DNA of 35,431 nucleotides from Acidimicrobiales bacterium (lineage in GTDB: Bacteria; Actinomycetota; Acidimicrobiia; Acidimicrobiales; MedAcidi-G1), in assembly GCA_022452035.1 (NCBI GenBank), contig JAKURV010000022.1, positions 1-35,431 on the forward strand, read 5' to 3'. The position numbers were made by a program, and so were the translations under genes. The first letter of the stretch is position 1, and the number at the start of each line of letters is the position of its first letter. The notes under the pieces were generated by a model. The model did no database searches and was not told the DNA's origin. It was given only the letters and a program-made list of their open reading frames with translations. Below, piece after piece: positions 1 to 8,566 of the stretch.

Positions 1-1018
1 TCAGACGCCGGTTGCGAGTTAAGGCGGCAAGTCCCGGGGGTGGTGGGTCGACCCCGCCCAGAGGGTCGCCCACTCTGTGCTCCCTCCGGATTGCTGGCCA
101 GCACACCAGCACGCCGAACAGGATCACAAAGGGCATCGACGGGGTCAGGTTCTCCTGGAAGGGTCGCAGCCACCCATGGTCTGCTGTCCAGCGGGGGAGG
201 AACGTGTTGAAGAGGGCGATGAAGATGCCCAGTCCGAGTCCACCTAGGAGCGCCCTAGGGAGGCTTGCCAGACGGCCGACGGCCGCCGCAGCGATGGCCA
301 CGATGACCAGGTGGAAGAAGTCCGGGGCCATGAGGGTGTTGAAACGGGGGGCGATCAGCACCCCGGCCATTCCCGCGAACAGACTGGACAGTGCCCACGC
401 GAAGGCCGACACCCGGTCGGCATTGATGCCGCTCAACTCGGTCATCCGTGGGCTTTCCACTACGGCTCGCAGTGCTAATCCAAGTGAACTGAAGCGGAAC
501 AAGACACCTAGAGCGGCCATACCGAACAGGGCCACCGCCATTTGGGCCAGTTCGTCGCGGCTGAGTGGGTAGATGCCGAATGGGTCGTAGAAGACCGACG
601 ACCCCCCGGGAATGATGCCGGTTGGAGTCCGACCGGCCACGGCCGAGAATCCGGTCACCAACTCGAAAAGGCTGGGAAGTGCCACGCTCAACCCGATGGC
701 AATCACGAGCTTGGCCACAGCCGAGGAGTTGCTCAAGTGCCGAAATATCAGCCGCTCTAGAACAAGCCCGATGAGTGGGGCAAGGATGAACACCGCCAGG
801 ATCAGCGCCGGGACGACCTGCCATTCCCATTCGTTTCGGGCCTGGAAGTACATGGCCGCCGACACGTAGGCCTGGGCACCGCAGGCCAGGTTGAATACCC
901 CTGATGTCTTGTAGGTGAGGACGAACCCAAGGGCGATCAGCGCATAGACGCTGCCCGGTGGGGCCCCTTGGAGGACCGCTCTGAGCAGATCCTCACCTGT
1001 GCTGGCGGCAAGGAGCAC
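1..1018 (-). CDS. Branched-chain amino acid-type ABC transporter permease (LivH-like), 3' end cut by window edge
   Basis: Reading leftward from a GTG at 1018, an open frame of 339 codons runs off the window. An in-frame TGA sits just upstream of the GTG, which therefore bounds the start. The protein is very hydrophobic, with several membrane segments, and contains the LivH-like stretches GAPPGSVYALIALGFVLTYK (about residues 19-38) and FNLACGAQAYVSAA. LivH proteins form the inner-membrane channel of HAAT-family importers for branched-chain amino acids and, in many catabolic loci, for aromatic or other organic acids. Typical LivH length is near 290 residues. This frame continues past 330 with a Pro-rich segment, so it may be a LivH-LivM fusion, but the window ends first. 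It follows the binding-protein gene by 18 bases and is probably co-transcribed with it. Confidence 0.85.
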   Translation of the reverse strand, partial: MLLAASTGEDLLRAVLQGAPPGSVYALIALGFVLTYKTSGVFNLACGAQAYVSAAMYFQARNEWEWQVVPALILAVFILAPLIGLVLERLIFRHLSNSSAVAKLVIAIGLSVALPSLFELVTGFSAVAGRTPTGIIPGGSSVFYDPFGIYPLSRDELAQMAVALFGMAALGVLFRFSSLGLALRAVVESPRMTELSGINADRVSAFAWALSSLFAGMAGVLIAPRFNTLMAPDFFHLVIVAIAAAAVGRLASLPRALLGGLGLGIFIALFNTFLPRWTADHGWLRPFQENLTPSMPFVILFGVLVCWPAIRREHRVGDPLGGVDPPPPGLAALTRNRRL

Positions 1019-1036
1019 AGTCGGCGGCCGTCAGGA

Positions 1037-2440
1037 TCAGTCGCCGAAGACTGTTTGGCTGGGCTCGGCCCAGTCGAGGGTCGTGTTGTCCCAGCAGAAC
1101 CAGGGCGTTGCTGGATCGGCCACTGTTTCGAGGGCGCCCCCGCTCATACGAACCGGGGCGAAGCATTCAAGCGCGTAGTCGTTGGTCGCGTCCCCTTCCA
1201 CTGGTGTGACGTGTTGTCGGCTCCAGTCGATCGGGACGATCAGCCCTCCCGCGTCGTACGCGGTTTGGCTGTTGAGGGCGTCGATAGCTGACTTCCGATC
1301 GAAGACGGGTCCAGCGGAAAGGATGGCGGTATATGCCGCGTCGGCGTTGATCCATCCGACCATGGCCAATTCTGAGAGATCCCGACCCAACTCGGCCATG
1401 GTGTCGATGAACGCTGTCTGCATGGTGTTGCCGGCATCGGCCTCGAAGGGCATGAACTGTGGGGTCACGAAGTCCCCGTCGAAGAGGTCGCCAGCTTCAG
1501 CTACGAACGGATGGTTGTAGGTATTGGGGTGGTAGAGCACCACGTCACCCATGCCCTGGCGGGCCAACTCCTGGGCCAGAGTCTTCATGGCGTTCAGGTC
1601 CATACAGGTGGAGATGAAATCGACGCCCAACTCCTTCATCTGTGTTACCTCTGGAGCGATCCCATTGGGAAGCCCATAGCCCAAGCTGTCGTTGAAGTAG
1701 GCCATCTCGGCACCGATGTCGGCCGAGTAGAGGTCGATCGAGTCGGCAACCGCCCGGGTGCACACCTTCGAGTTCTCACTGACCCCGTAGCCCAGTGATG
1801 CCACCTTGGTGGCACCGGCGATCTTCACCGTGTAGGGCACGGCCCGTTGGGTGCAAGTGGCACACATTGCCGCGATGTGTCCGAAGATGTTGGTCCGGTT
1901 GGCTGATTCTGTGGCGTGGATGTTCCACGCAAAGGTGGGGATCCCACTGTCGTTCAGGTCTCCCCAGCCGTTTGCGATCAGGGTGGCGTTGAAGACGCCG
2001 AAAACGTCGTCGGCGGAAATGACCTCCAGGGCCCGAACCTGGTTGGAGAACAACTCGTCGTCGAGCACATAACCGACGCTCAACTCACGTCCGAACAGTC
2101 CACCTTCGGCGTTCCGGAAAGCGAAGTACGCCTCGATGCCGTCCAGGTAGCAGTCCAGAATGCACGTCCCCAACGGGTTGAGGGTCCGAATGCCGATGAC
2201 CGCGAAGGCGATCTCCTCGTCGTCCACGCCGGGTACCCCTTCGACCTGTTCAAAGGTGAAACGGGGATCCGGAGGCTCAGTGGTCGTTGTCGTGGTGGCT
2301 GGGGCAGCTGTGGTGGTTGGAGCCGCGGTCGTCGGCACAGCCGTGGTAGCCGCCGGAGCGGTCTCGTCACTACCGGAGTTTCCGCACCCGGCGGCAACCA
2401 GCGCGATCAACGCCACCGACAAGACAAACCGTGTTCTCAT
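1037..2440 (-). CDS. ABC transporter substrate-binding lipoprotein, branched-chain amino acid type (LivK-like)
   Basis: A 467-residue periplasmic-binding-protein type I. I chose the ATG at 2440 over an upstream in-frame start because it begins directly with a lipoprotein signal: charged N-terminus, hydrophobic stretch, lipobox VAAGC with Cys19. A low-complexity Thr/Pro/Ala linker follows (about residues 28-54). The mature domain starts near FTFEQVEGVPGVDDEEI and includes VGYVLDDELFSNQ and IGAEMAYFNDSLGYG, typical of Leu/Ile/Val-binding folds. It should capture an amphipathic organic acid outside the membrane and hand it to the downstream permease. It is divergent from the acyl-CoA dehydrogenase operon, which suggests a catabolic substrate and not simply an amino acid; that is inference. 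Confidence 0.88.
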   Translation of the reverse strand: MRTRFVLSVALIALVAAGCGNSGSDETAPAATTAVPTTAAPTTTAAPATTTTTTEPPDPRFTFEQVEGVPGVDDEEIAFAVIGIRTLNPLGTCILDCYLDGIEAYFAFRNAEGGLFGRELSVGYVLDDELFSNQVRALEVISADDVFGVFNATLIANGWGDLNDSGIPTFAWNIHATESANRTNIFGHIAAMCATCTQRAVPYTVKIAGATKVASLGYGVSENSKVCTRAVADSIDLYSADIGAEMAYFNDSLGYGLPNGIAPEVTQMKELGVDFISTCMDLNAMKTLAQELARQGMGDVVLYHPNTYNHPFVAEAGDLFDGDFVTPQFMPFEADAGNTMQTAFIDTMAELGRDLSELAMVGWINADAAYTAILSAGPVFDRKSAIDALNSQTAYDAGGLIVPIDWSRQHVTPVEGDATNDYALECFAPVRMSGGALETVADPATPWFCWDNTTLDWAEPSQTVFGD

Positions 2441-2543
2441 TTCCGGCCTCGTTCCCCCTTGACGCAACTGAGCGGTACCCGGTCCGGTGAGGGTAGCGCG
2501 ACGCTGGATTCCGACTCCATCCGGCATCCAACTAAGGGCCTGT

Positions 2544-2572
2544 TTGACCGCGAACCTCAGTGTTCCTACCGT
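2544..2572 (+). promoter_or_regulatory. Candidate promoter for the acyl-CoA dehydrogenase operon
   Basis: TTGACC at 2544-2549 and TACCGT at 2567-2572 are separated by 17 bases. This matches an actinobacterial housekeeping promoter (TTGAC-like -35, TAnnnT -10). The expected transcription start near 2579 leaves a short leader of about 29 bases ahead of the ATG at 2608. It lies in the 167-base region shared with the divergent binding-protein gene. Confidence 0.45.
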
Positions 2573-2607
2573 TCACAGTTCACGACAGCGGAAGAGGGCC
2601 TCCGAGG

Positions 2608-3804
2608 ATGCGATTCGGCTATGACGAGAAGACCGAAGCCTTCCGCGATCAGCTCGTCGCCTGGCTCGAAGCCAACCTTCCCGACCCTTCACTGACCGCG
2701 GAGCGGCCCACATCGAGCGCCGACATCCCCGCGTGGGCCCGGGAGTTTCAACGCCAGATGTTCGACGACGGCTGGTTGTCACCCACCTACCCTCCGGAGT
2801 TGGGCGGTCGGAACGCCGATCTGTTCGAGCAGATGGTGTACCTAGAGGAACTCGGACGACGGCACGTGACCCGAAGTTTCAACCCTCAGGGGCTCGGCAT
2901 CGTCAGCGCGTCGATTGTGTCGTTCGGTAACGACGAACAGATCGAACGTTGGGCGGTGCCCATCATGCGGGCCGAGAAAACGGCGGCCCTCGGGATGAGC
3001 GAGCCGGGGGCTGGAAGCGACCTGGCCTCTTTGACCACCCGAGCGGTAGCCGACGGCGACCACTTCGTTGTCAATGGCCAAAAGGTCTGGACATCGGGAG
3101 CTCACGATGCCGACGTCCTCCTGGTCTTTGTCCGGACCGATCCGGATGCACCGAAGCACAAGGGGATCTCCGCCCTGATTGTTGAAACCGACACCCCGGG
3201 CCTGGACCGGCGGCCGTTCCCCGACCTGGGTGGTCCCGATCACATTGACTTCAACGAGGTGTTCTTCGACGACGTGCTCGTCCCTTCGAGCAACCTTGTT
3301 GGCGACCTCAACGACGGGTGGAGGATCTGCAACGGAGCTCTAGCCCATGAGCGGGCGATGTTGTGGGTGATGTGGTCCCAGAGTCTCGACAACATGCTCG
3401 ATGACGCCCTCGCAGAACTCCATGGCACCCCCCACGCCGACGATGACGTTGTCCTCGACCGGTTGGGTCGGTCGATCATGGACTCCCATGCCATCCGGCT
3501 CCTAGGACATCGCCAGTTGGCCAAACAGCAGCGAGGTCTGGTTCCGGCCGAACAGTCGATCCTCAAGTTGATGGGTTCGGAGGCCCAGCAGGATCTGGCC
3601 GCCCTGATGCTTGAGAGCCTCGGAGCCTCCGCCCTTGACCAAACCGTCGACTCGACCCTCCGCTTCCCTTACGAGACCGACCGGGGGGCGGTGTCGTGGT
3701 CGGACCGTTACCTCTTCACGTTCGCTGGAACAATCAGCGGCGGAACCAGCGAGATCCAGCGCAACATCGTGGCCGAGCGGGTGCTTGGCCTTCCTCGAGG
3801 ATGA
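2608..3804 (+). CDS. Acyl-CoA dehydrogenase, first subunit of an adjacent pair
   Basis: A 398-residue FAD-dependent acyl-CoA dehydrogenase that should introduce an alpha,beta double bond into an acyl-CoA. Seen: the family signature LGMSEPGAGSDLASL (about residues 130-144), VNGQKVWTSGAHDAD, and a C-terminal SGGTSEIQRNIVAERVLGLP. In many single-chain enzymes the catalytic Glu lies in a YEGT motif here, but this protein has Gly (SGGT), as in many FadE-type proteins. The ATG at 2608 is preceded by a purine-rich AGAGGGCCTCCGAGG; an upstream start would add 16 residues unlike the family. The second dehydrogenase starts only 4 bases after its stop, implying tight co-translation and probably a shared complex. 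Confidence 0.93.
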   Translation: MRFGYDEKTEAFRDQLVAWLEANLPDPSLTAERPTSSADIPAWAREFQRQMFDDGWLSPTYPPELGGRNADLFEQMVYLEELGRRHVTRSFNPQGLGIVSASIVSFGNDEQIERWAVPIMRAEKTAALGMSEPGAGSDLASLTTRAVADGDHFVVNGQKVWTSGAHDADVLLVFVRTDPDAPKHKGISALIVETDTPGLDRRPFPDLGGPDHIDFNEVFFDDVLVPSSNLVGDLNDGWRICNGALAHERAMLWVMWSQSLDNMLDDALAELHGTPHADDDVVLDRLGRSIMDSHAIRLLGHRQLAKQQRGLVPAEQSILKLMGSEAQQDLAALMLESLGASALDQTVDSTLRFPYETDRGAVSWSDRYLFTFAGTISGGTSEIQRNIVAERVLGLPRG

Positions 3805-3808
3805 ATCT

Positions 3809-4924
3809 GTGGACTTCGAACTGACCGACGAGCAACTTGAGTTGCAACGGATAGCTCGAGACGTCCTGGATAGTGAGGTCCCCGCCTCTCTAGCCCGAGA
3901 CATAGCCGAGGGTTCCGGCTCAGCCGATGAGCTGTGGGCCACGCTGACCAGCCTGGATTGGCCGGCGTTGTGTCTTCCGGAACCGGTCGGAGGCCTCGGC
4001 CACGGTTGGGTCGAACTAGCGGTCCTACTTGAGGAGATGGGTCGGCATGTAGCGCCGGGGCCCTTCGCGGCCACCGTTTCCCAGTTCGCCCCAGCAGTCC
4101 GCCATGCTGGAACCCCGGATCAGCAGGAGCAGTTCCTCGCCCCGGTGGCTGCTGCCGGAGCCACCGGAACCTTGGCCGTAGACGAGGGGGCGGGTACCTG
4201 GGACCTTGACCAGATCAGCGCCTCGGCCACCCGGGATGGTGATTCGCTCGTCCTGTCGGGGATCAAGTGCTTTGTGGTGGATGGAGCCTCCGCAGAAGAG
4301 ATCGCCGTGGTCATCCGCATGGACGGTGGATTGCGGGTCGTCGTCGTCCCTGGTGAGGCAATAGTGGCCCGGGAGTTGGACCCCATCGATGCCACCACCC
4401 GACACGCCACCATCGATTTGGAGGGCGTCCGGGTGAGTTCCGACCGACTGCTCATGGGTTCTGATTCCGACGATGTGGTGGTCCGAGCCGTGCAGGAGGC
4501 CACTGTCGGGGTGGCTGCCTCGATGCTGGGGGCATGCCAGCGGATTCTCGATTTGAACCTCGACCACGCCAGAGAGCGACAACAGTTCGGTGTACCTATT
4601 GGTTCGTTCCAAGCGGTCAAGCACAAGTTGGTTGACATGTATTGCCTGATTGAACGGGCCCGGGCGCTGGTCTACTTCGCCGCTTTGGTGTTTGACTCGG
4701 ACGATGAGCGACGGACCATCGCCACCTCGATGGCCAAGGCCGGAGCGGGCGAGTGTCAACAGCGCTGTGTTCAAGATGGCCTTCAACTTTTCGGTGGGAT
4801 CGGCTATACGTGGGAGCACGAACTCCAGTTGTTCCTCCGCCGGGCCAAGGTCGGGGAACTGCATTTTGGAAGCAGTTCGAGTCATCGACGCATGATCGCC
4901 CGGTGCGCACTGAGCGCACCTTGA
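3809..4924 (+). CDS. Acyl-CoA dehydrogenase, second subunit of an adjacent pair
   Basis: A 371-residue acyl-CoA dehydrogenase-fold protein. The start is the GTG at 3809 (MDFELTDEQLELQR, a classic family N-terminus) with CTCGAGGA just upstream; a longer in-frame opening back to 3611 overlaps the previous gene and is not used. The C-terminus carries QLFGGIGYTWEHELQLFLRR (about residues 325-344), typical of the divergent partner subunits in actinobacterial heteromeric dehydrogenases such as the mycobacterial FadE28/FadE29 type. The central domain is sequence-divergent and lacks the SEPGAGSD signature of its partner. It likely pairs with the upstream subunit. The SDR follows 19 bases later. Confidence 0.92.
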   Translation: MDFELTDEQLELQRIARDVLDSEVPASLARDIAEGSGSADELWATLTSLDWPALCLPEPVGGLGHGWVELAVLLEEMGRHVAPGPFAATVSQFAPAVRHAGTPDQQEQFLAPVAAAGATGTLAVDEGAGTWDLDQISASATRDGDSLVLSGIKCFVVDGASAEEIAVVIRMDGGLRVVVVPGEAIVARELDPIDATTRHATIDLEGVRVSSDRLLMGSDSDDVVVRAVQEATVGVAASMLGACQRILDLNLDHARERQQFGVPIGSFQAVKHKLVDMYCLIERARALVYFAALVFDSDDERRTIATSMAKAGAGECQQRCVQDGLQLFGGIGYTWEHELQLFLRRAKVGELHFGSSSSHRRMIARCALSAP

Positions 4925-4943
4925 CCAGACAAGGAGAATCGAC

Positions 4944-5762
4944 ATGGACGATGTCCTCGGTTACGAAGGTACGAAGGTCCTGGTCACCGGTGCGGCATCG
5001 GGCATGGGAGCGGCCACCGCGTCGATCCTCGCCGAGTTGGGTGCTGATGTCTACGGCCTCGACATCCAGGATGGCGACGGATCGTTGGACAACCTCCATC
5101 GGTGCGACCTCGGGGACCCGGAGGCCATCGACTCTGTGGTGGAGGCGGTTGGCGGGCCCATTGACAGTCTGTTCAACTGCGCCGGACTTCCCACCACGGC
5201 ACCCGACCGCCAGGTGATGCTGGTCAACTTCTGCGGACATCGGCATCTCACCGAGGCGGTCATCCCGTTGATGGTCCCGGGGGGGTCCATCGCCTTCATC
5301 TCATCGGTGGCCGGGATGGGGTGGATCGCCAACGCGGCATCCATGTTGGCCTTCGTGGCCGAACCCGACTTTCCCTCAGGAGAGGCCTGGCTGGACGCCA
5401 ACCCCGAACCGTGGACAGCCAACGGTTACGCGTGCTCGAAGGAGGCCATAAACGCCTACGTGGCCTGGCGCGGCTTCCAACTCGCCCCGGAGGGCATACG
5501 ACTCAACAGCCTGAACCCCGGGCCCACCGACACGCCGATGATGCCGTCGTTCGTCGAGTCGCAAGGTCAGGAGTTCTTCGACAATTTCCCCAAACCCATT
5601 GGCCGCAATTCGACGGCCGAGGAACAGGCCTGGTGCCTGGTCATGTTGAACAGTCCGCGTTCCAGCTATGTGGTCGCCACGTCGGTCTTTGCCGATGGTG
5701 GCTTCACCGGGGGACTGTTTACCGGTGGCATCGACCCGACGGTGCTCATGCCACAGGAGTAG
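4944..5762 (+). CDS. Short-chain dehydrogenase/reductase (SDR)
   Basis: A 272-residue classical SDR that should oxidise or reduce a hydroxyl/keto group with NAD(P). Visible motifs: TGAASGMG (15-22) for dinucleotide binding, NCAG (78-81), catalytic Ser at 120/121, and Tyr162/Lys166 in YACSK. An acidic residue at position 40 (YGLD) after the second beta strand suggests NAD preference. An insertion of about 35 residues between the Ser and the Tyr (131-160) is longer than usual, as in 3-alpha-hydroxysteroid dehydrogenase/carbonyl reductase-like SDRs. AAGGAG at 4931-4936 sets the ATG at 4944. As third gene of the operon it could act on the hydroxyacyl product of the dehydrogenase pair or on a ring alcohol. 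Confidence 0.92.
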   Translation: MDDVLGYEGTKVLVTGAASGMGAATASILAELGADVYGLDIQDGDGSLDNLHRCDLGDPEAIDSVVEAVGGPIDSLFNCAGLPTTAPDRQVMLVNFCGHRHLTEAVIPLMVPGGSIAFISSVAGMGWIANAASMLAFVAEPDFPSGEAWLDANPEPWTANGYACSKEAINAYVAWRGFQLAPEGIRLNSLNPGPTDTPMMPSFVESQGQEFFDNFPKPIGRNSTAEEQAWCLVMLNSPRSSYVVATSVFADGGFTGGLFTGGIDPTVLMPQE

Positions 5763-5770
5763 GACCGATG

Positions 5771-5788
5771 GCCGGCCTAGGGTCCGGC
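5771..5788. terminator. Possible bidirectional stem-loop between convergent genes
   Basis: GCCGG (5771-5775) can pair with CCGGC (5784-5788) around an 8-base loop. It lies in the 28-base gap between the stop of the SDR (5762) and the stop of the CoA-transferase (5791). There is no T-run, so a terminator role is inferred from position alone. Confidence 0.3.
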
Positions 5789-5790
5789 AA

Positions 5791-7011
5791 CTAGAGGATG
5801 GCGCCGCTCTCCTTCATGGCCGCAAGTTCATCCCAACTGACTCCCAGTTCGTTGAGTAGAACCTCGGTGTGCTCGCCCAGTTCGGGGGCTCGTTCAACGC
5901 CTACCGGGGTCTCGTCGAACTGTGCCGGGCTGGCCACCAACTGCACCTGGTCGCCGTTGGCGGCTTTCATGGTCGGGAGGTAACCGTTGGCCACTGTCTG
6001 GACGTCTTCGTAGAGTTCGGTGAGGGTCTGGAAGGGAGTCCAGACGCCGGAGAAGTCCTCGAGCCGCTCCCTCCAGTACTCCAGAGTTTGGGAGCCGAAT
6101 GCCTCGTCGAGTTGGGCGATGCACTCGCTGGTGTTCTCAGCCCGAACCGCTGAATCGGCAAACTTTGGGTCGGTGGCTAGATCCGGCCGGTCTAGCCGTT
6201 CGCAGAGGTCGTCCCAGTGCTTGTCTGACTGAAGGAGGATCAGGCTTATGAACCGGTCGTCAGAGGTCCTATAAGTGTTGACGCCGGGGTTCGGGATCTG
6301 GGTGCGATCCCCGGCTGGTAGTCGACCGAACCCAAACAATTTGGCTGCCACTACCATCGGCGAGAGTTGCCAGATCGCGGTGGCGAGCAAGGAAACGTCG
6401 ACCACGCTGGGCTCGCCGGTCCGTTCCCGTTTCACCAGTGCTGCCGAGATGGCTCCGGCTATGGCCAGGCCTCCCATCACGTCTCCGAAGGCGGGCGACG
6501 GTTGACCCTGGGGCCAGCCGTCTGGTCCCTCGGGGAAGACTGCACTCAACCCGCCACGGGCCCAGAACGACGCCCCGTCGTAGCCGCCCTTCTCGGCGTC
6601 AGGGCCCTTCGGTCCCTGGCCGGAACCGCGGGCAATGATGAGAGCGGGGTTCCGGTCCCGGAGGTCGTCTACGTCGATTCCTAGCCGATGCCGGACCGAG
6701 GGCAGATAGTTGGTCAGGAACACGTCGGCCGTTTCGATGACCTTCATGAATGCCTCGTGGCCGTCGGGATTGGCCACGTTGATGGCCAGGGACCGCTTGC
6801 CCCGGTTGGGTTGCTCGACCATGAAATTGACACCCCCAGCGCCTCCGGGCAGCAGACCGGACGAGATCAACCCGCGCTGGGGGTCGCCTCCATCTGGGCT
6901 TTCGACCTTAAGGACGTCGGCCCCCCAGTCGACCAGTACCGAGGCGGCCGACGGGACAAACATCCAGCTAGCCATCTCGACGACTCGAATACCTTCCAGC
7001 GGACCGGACAT
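5791..7011 (-). CDS. Family III CoA-transferase (CaiB/BaiF type)
   Basis: A 406-residue CoA-transferase that should move CoA from an acyl-CoA donor to a carboxylic acid. The N-terminus (MSGPLEGIRVVEMASW) and the sequence GADVLKVESPDGGD (about 30-43) are typical, and Asp177 in AFGDVMGG sits where the family's covalent aspartate nucleophile lies. The segment VVDVSLLATA (about 203-212) and the small C-terminal subdomain complete a canonical domain order, which makes this protein a useful reference for the odd CoA-transferase at 17158. The ATG at 7011 has GGAG 7 bases upstream; a longer in-frame start at 7083 would run into the aldehyde dehydrogenase gene. Last gene of the minus-strand operon, convergent with the SDR. 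Confidence 0.93.
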   Translation of the reverse strand: MSGPLEGIRVVEMASWMFVPSAASVLVDWGADVLKVESPDGGDPQRGLISSGLLPGGAGGVNFMVEQPNRGKRSLAINVANPDGHEAFMKVIETADVFLTNYLPSVRHRLGIDVDDLRDRNPALIIARGSGQGPKGPDAEKGGYDGASFWARGGLSAVFPEGPDGWPQGQPSPAFGDVMGGLAIAGAISAALVKRERTGEPSVVDVSLLATAIWQLSPMVVAAKLFGFGRLPAGDRTQIPNPGVNTYRTSDDRFISLILLQSDKHWDDLCERLDRPDLATDPKFADSAVRAENTSECIAQLDEAFGSQTLEYWRERLEDFSGVWTPFQTLTELYEDVQTVANGYLPTMKAANGDQVQLVASPAQFDETPVGVERAPELGEHTEVLLNELGVSWDELAAMKESGAIL

Positions 7012-7064
7012 GGTGTCTCCAATTCTTCTCGTTCTGCTTGGTAGTTCCCCGTGGGAGCCGCCGG

Positions 7065-8531
7065 TCAGCTTTCCGCTGGCCAACCCACGGTCTTGGTTTC
7101 CGTGAAGATCTCAAGTCCTTCTATGCCGCACTGCCGGCCGAGGCCGGAACCTTTGTAGCCGCCGAACGGTGCGTCGGCTCCGTACCAGATTCCGCCATTA
7201 ATGCCCAGGGTGCCGGTGCGGATCCGACGGGCCACCGCCTTGGCCCGATCCAGGTCGGCTGAGGTAATCATGCCGCTGAGGCCGTAGAGCGACTCGTTGG
7301 CGATGCGCACCGCGTCATCATCGTCGTCGAACCCGATTACCACCAGTACGGGGCCGAAGATCTCCTCCTGGGCGATTGCCATGGCGTTGTCCACGTCGGC
7401 GAACAGGGTCGGCTCCACGTACCACCCTCGCTCGAAGTGGTCGGGACGTCCCCCCCCGGACACCACGGTCGCCCCCTCGGCTTTTCCTTGCTGTATGTAG
7501 TCGAGCACACGCTCCTGCTGGCGGCGAGAGATCTGGGGACCCTGGAGCACCGAGAGGTCGGTCGGGTCGCCGTAAGCCCAGTTCTCGAAGGCTGCACGGG
7601 CCATCTCGACCGCCTCGTCGTAGTGGCTCCGGGGGACCAGCAGGCGGGTCGGAATGGCACATCCTTGGCCGCCGTGCATGCAGCACACAGCTGATCCGGC
7701 CAGTGTGGCTTCCAGATCGGCGTCGTCGAGCACCAGATTGACCGACTTGCCACCCAGTTCCAGGAACACTCGTTTGAGGGTGGGAGCCGAGGCTTCCAGG
7801 ATCCGTCTGCCGGTTGCCGTGGAACCCGTGAAGGCCACCATGTCGACCTCGGCCGATGTGGAGAGCACCTCACCGACCAGGTGGTCGGCCGAAGTGACGA
7901 TGTTGACCACTCCGGGAGGGATGTCGGTTTCTTCGGCGATCAGGCGACCGAGCCGCGTTGCGTTCCACGGGGTGTCTGGGGCGGGCTTGAGGACACAGGT
8001 GTTGCCCATGGCCAGCAGGGGTCCCAGTTTGTTGAGGATGATCTCTATTGGGAAATTCCACGGCACGATCACCCCGACCACACCGACCGGTTCCTTCCAG
8101 ACTTCCCGCTCGGTCTGGTAGCCCACACCCATGGCGTCTTTGGGGCCTAGTGATCGCGACCATTCAAACTCGTCGATCATGTCCCTGGGCCACCGCAGTG
8201 CTTCACGTAGTGGAGCGTCCAACTGGGGTCCGTAGGTGATTAGGGCTGGCGTGCCCGTCTCTGCGACCAACTCCTGTCGCAAGTCCTCCTGTTCGGACTC
8301 GATGGCCGTCTGGAGTTGGTCCAGGCAGACCTTGCGAGCCTCGGTGTCGGAGGCCCACCCAGTCGTATCGAAGGCCCGGCGGGCCGCGTTAACAGCCCGG
8401 GCCATGTCGGCCGCCGAACCGTCAGCCACCGGGCCAAGTATCTCCTCGGTGGCCGGGTTGACATTGTCGAAGGTGGCACCGCCCTCGGCGTCGACCAACC
8501 TCCCGTCGATCAGCATTCGGCTTTCGCCCAC
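7065..8531 (-). CDS. NAD(P)-dependent aldehyde dehydrogenase
   Basis: A 488-residue aldehyde dehydrogenase converting an aldehyde to its carboxylic acid. Catalytic residues are present: Cys291 in GGQGCAIPTRL and general base Glu258 in FLELGGKS. The cofactor loop FTGSTATG is at 234-241, and EEIFGPVLVV occurs near 385. The start is the GTG at 8531, which has AGGAG 7 bases upstream. An internal ATG at 8516, five codons later, has no such spacing, and a much longer frame upstream overlaps the P450. Position between the P450 and the CoA-transferase fits a route alcohol or methyl to aldehyde to acid to acyl-CoA. That pathway reading is inference; the enzyme class is secure. Confidence 0.94.
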   Translation of the reverse strand: MGESRMLIDGRLVDAEGGATFDNVNPATEEILGPVADGSAADMARAVNAARRAFDTTGWASDTEARKVCLDQLQTAIESEQEDLRQELVAETGTPALITYGPQLDAPLREALRWPRDMIDEFEWSRSLGPKDAMGVGYQTEREVWKEPVGVVGVIVPWNFPIEIILNKLGPLLAMGNTCVLKPAPDTPWNATRLGRLIAEETDIPPGVVNIVTSADHLVGEVLSTSAEVDMVAFTGSTATGRRILEASAPTLKRVFLELGGKSVNLVLDDADLEATLAGSAVCCMHGGQGCAIPTRLLVPRSHYDEAVEMARAAFENWAYGDPTDLSVLQGPQISRRQQERVLDYIQQGKAEGATVVSGGGRPDHFERGWYVEPTLFADVDNAMAIAQEEIFGPVLVVIGFDDDDDAVRIANESLYGLSGMITSADLDRAKAVARRIRTGTLGINGGIWYGADAPFGGYKGSGLGRQCGIEGLEIFTETKTVGWPAES

Positions 8532-8566
8532 GACAGATCTCCTCTCTCGCGTTCGCCGCGGCCCGC

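Noticed and set aside
4025-4945. 306-residue minus-strand frame opposite the second acyl-CoA dehydrogenase
   Set aside because: Opposite strand encodes a well-matched dehydrogenase; the antisense product has no recognisable motif.
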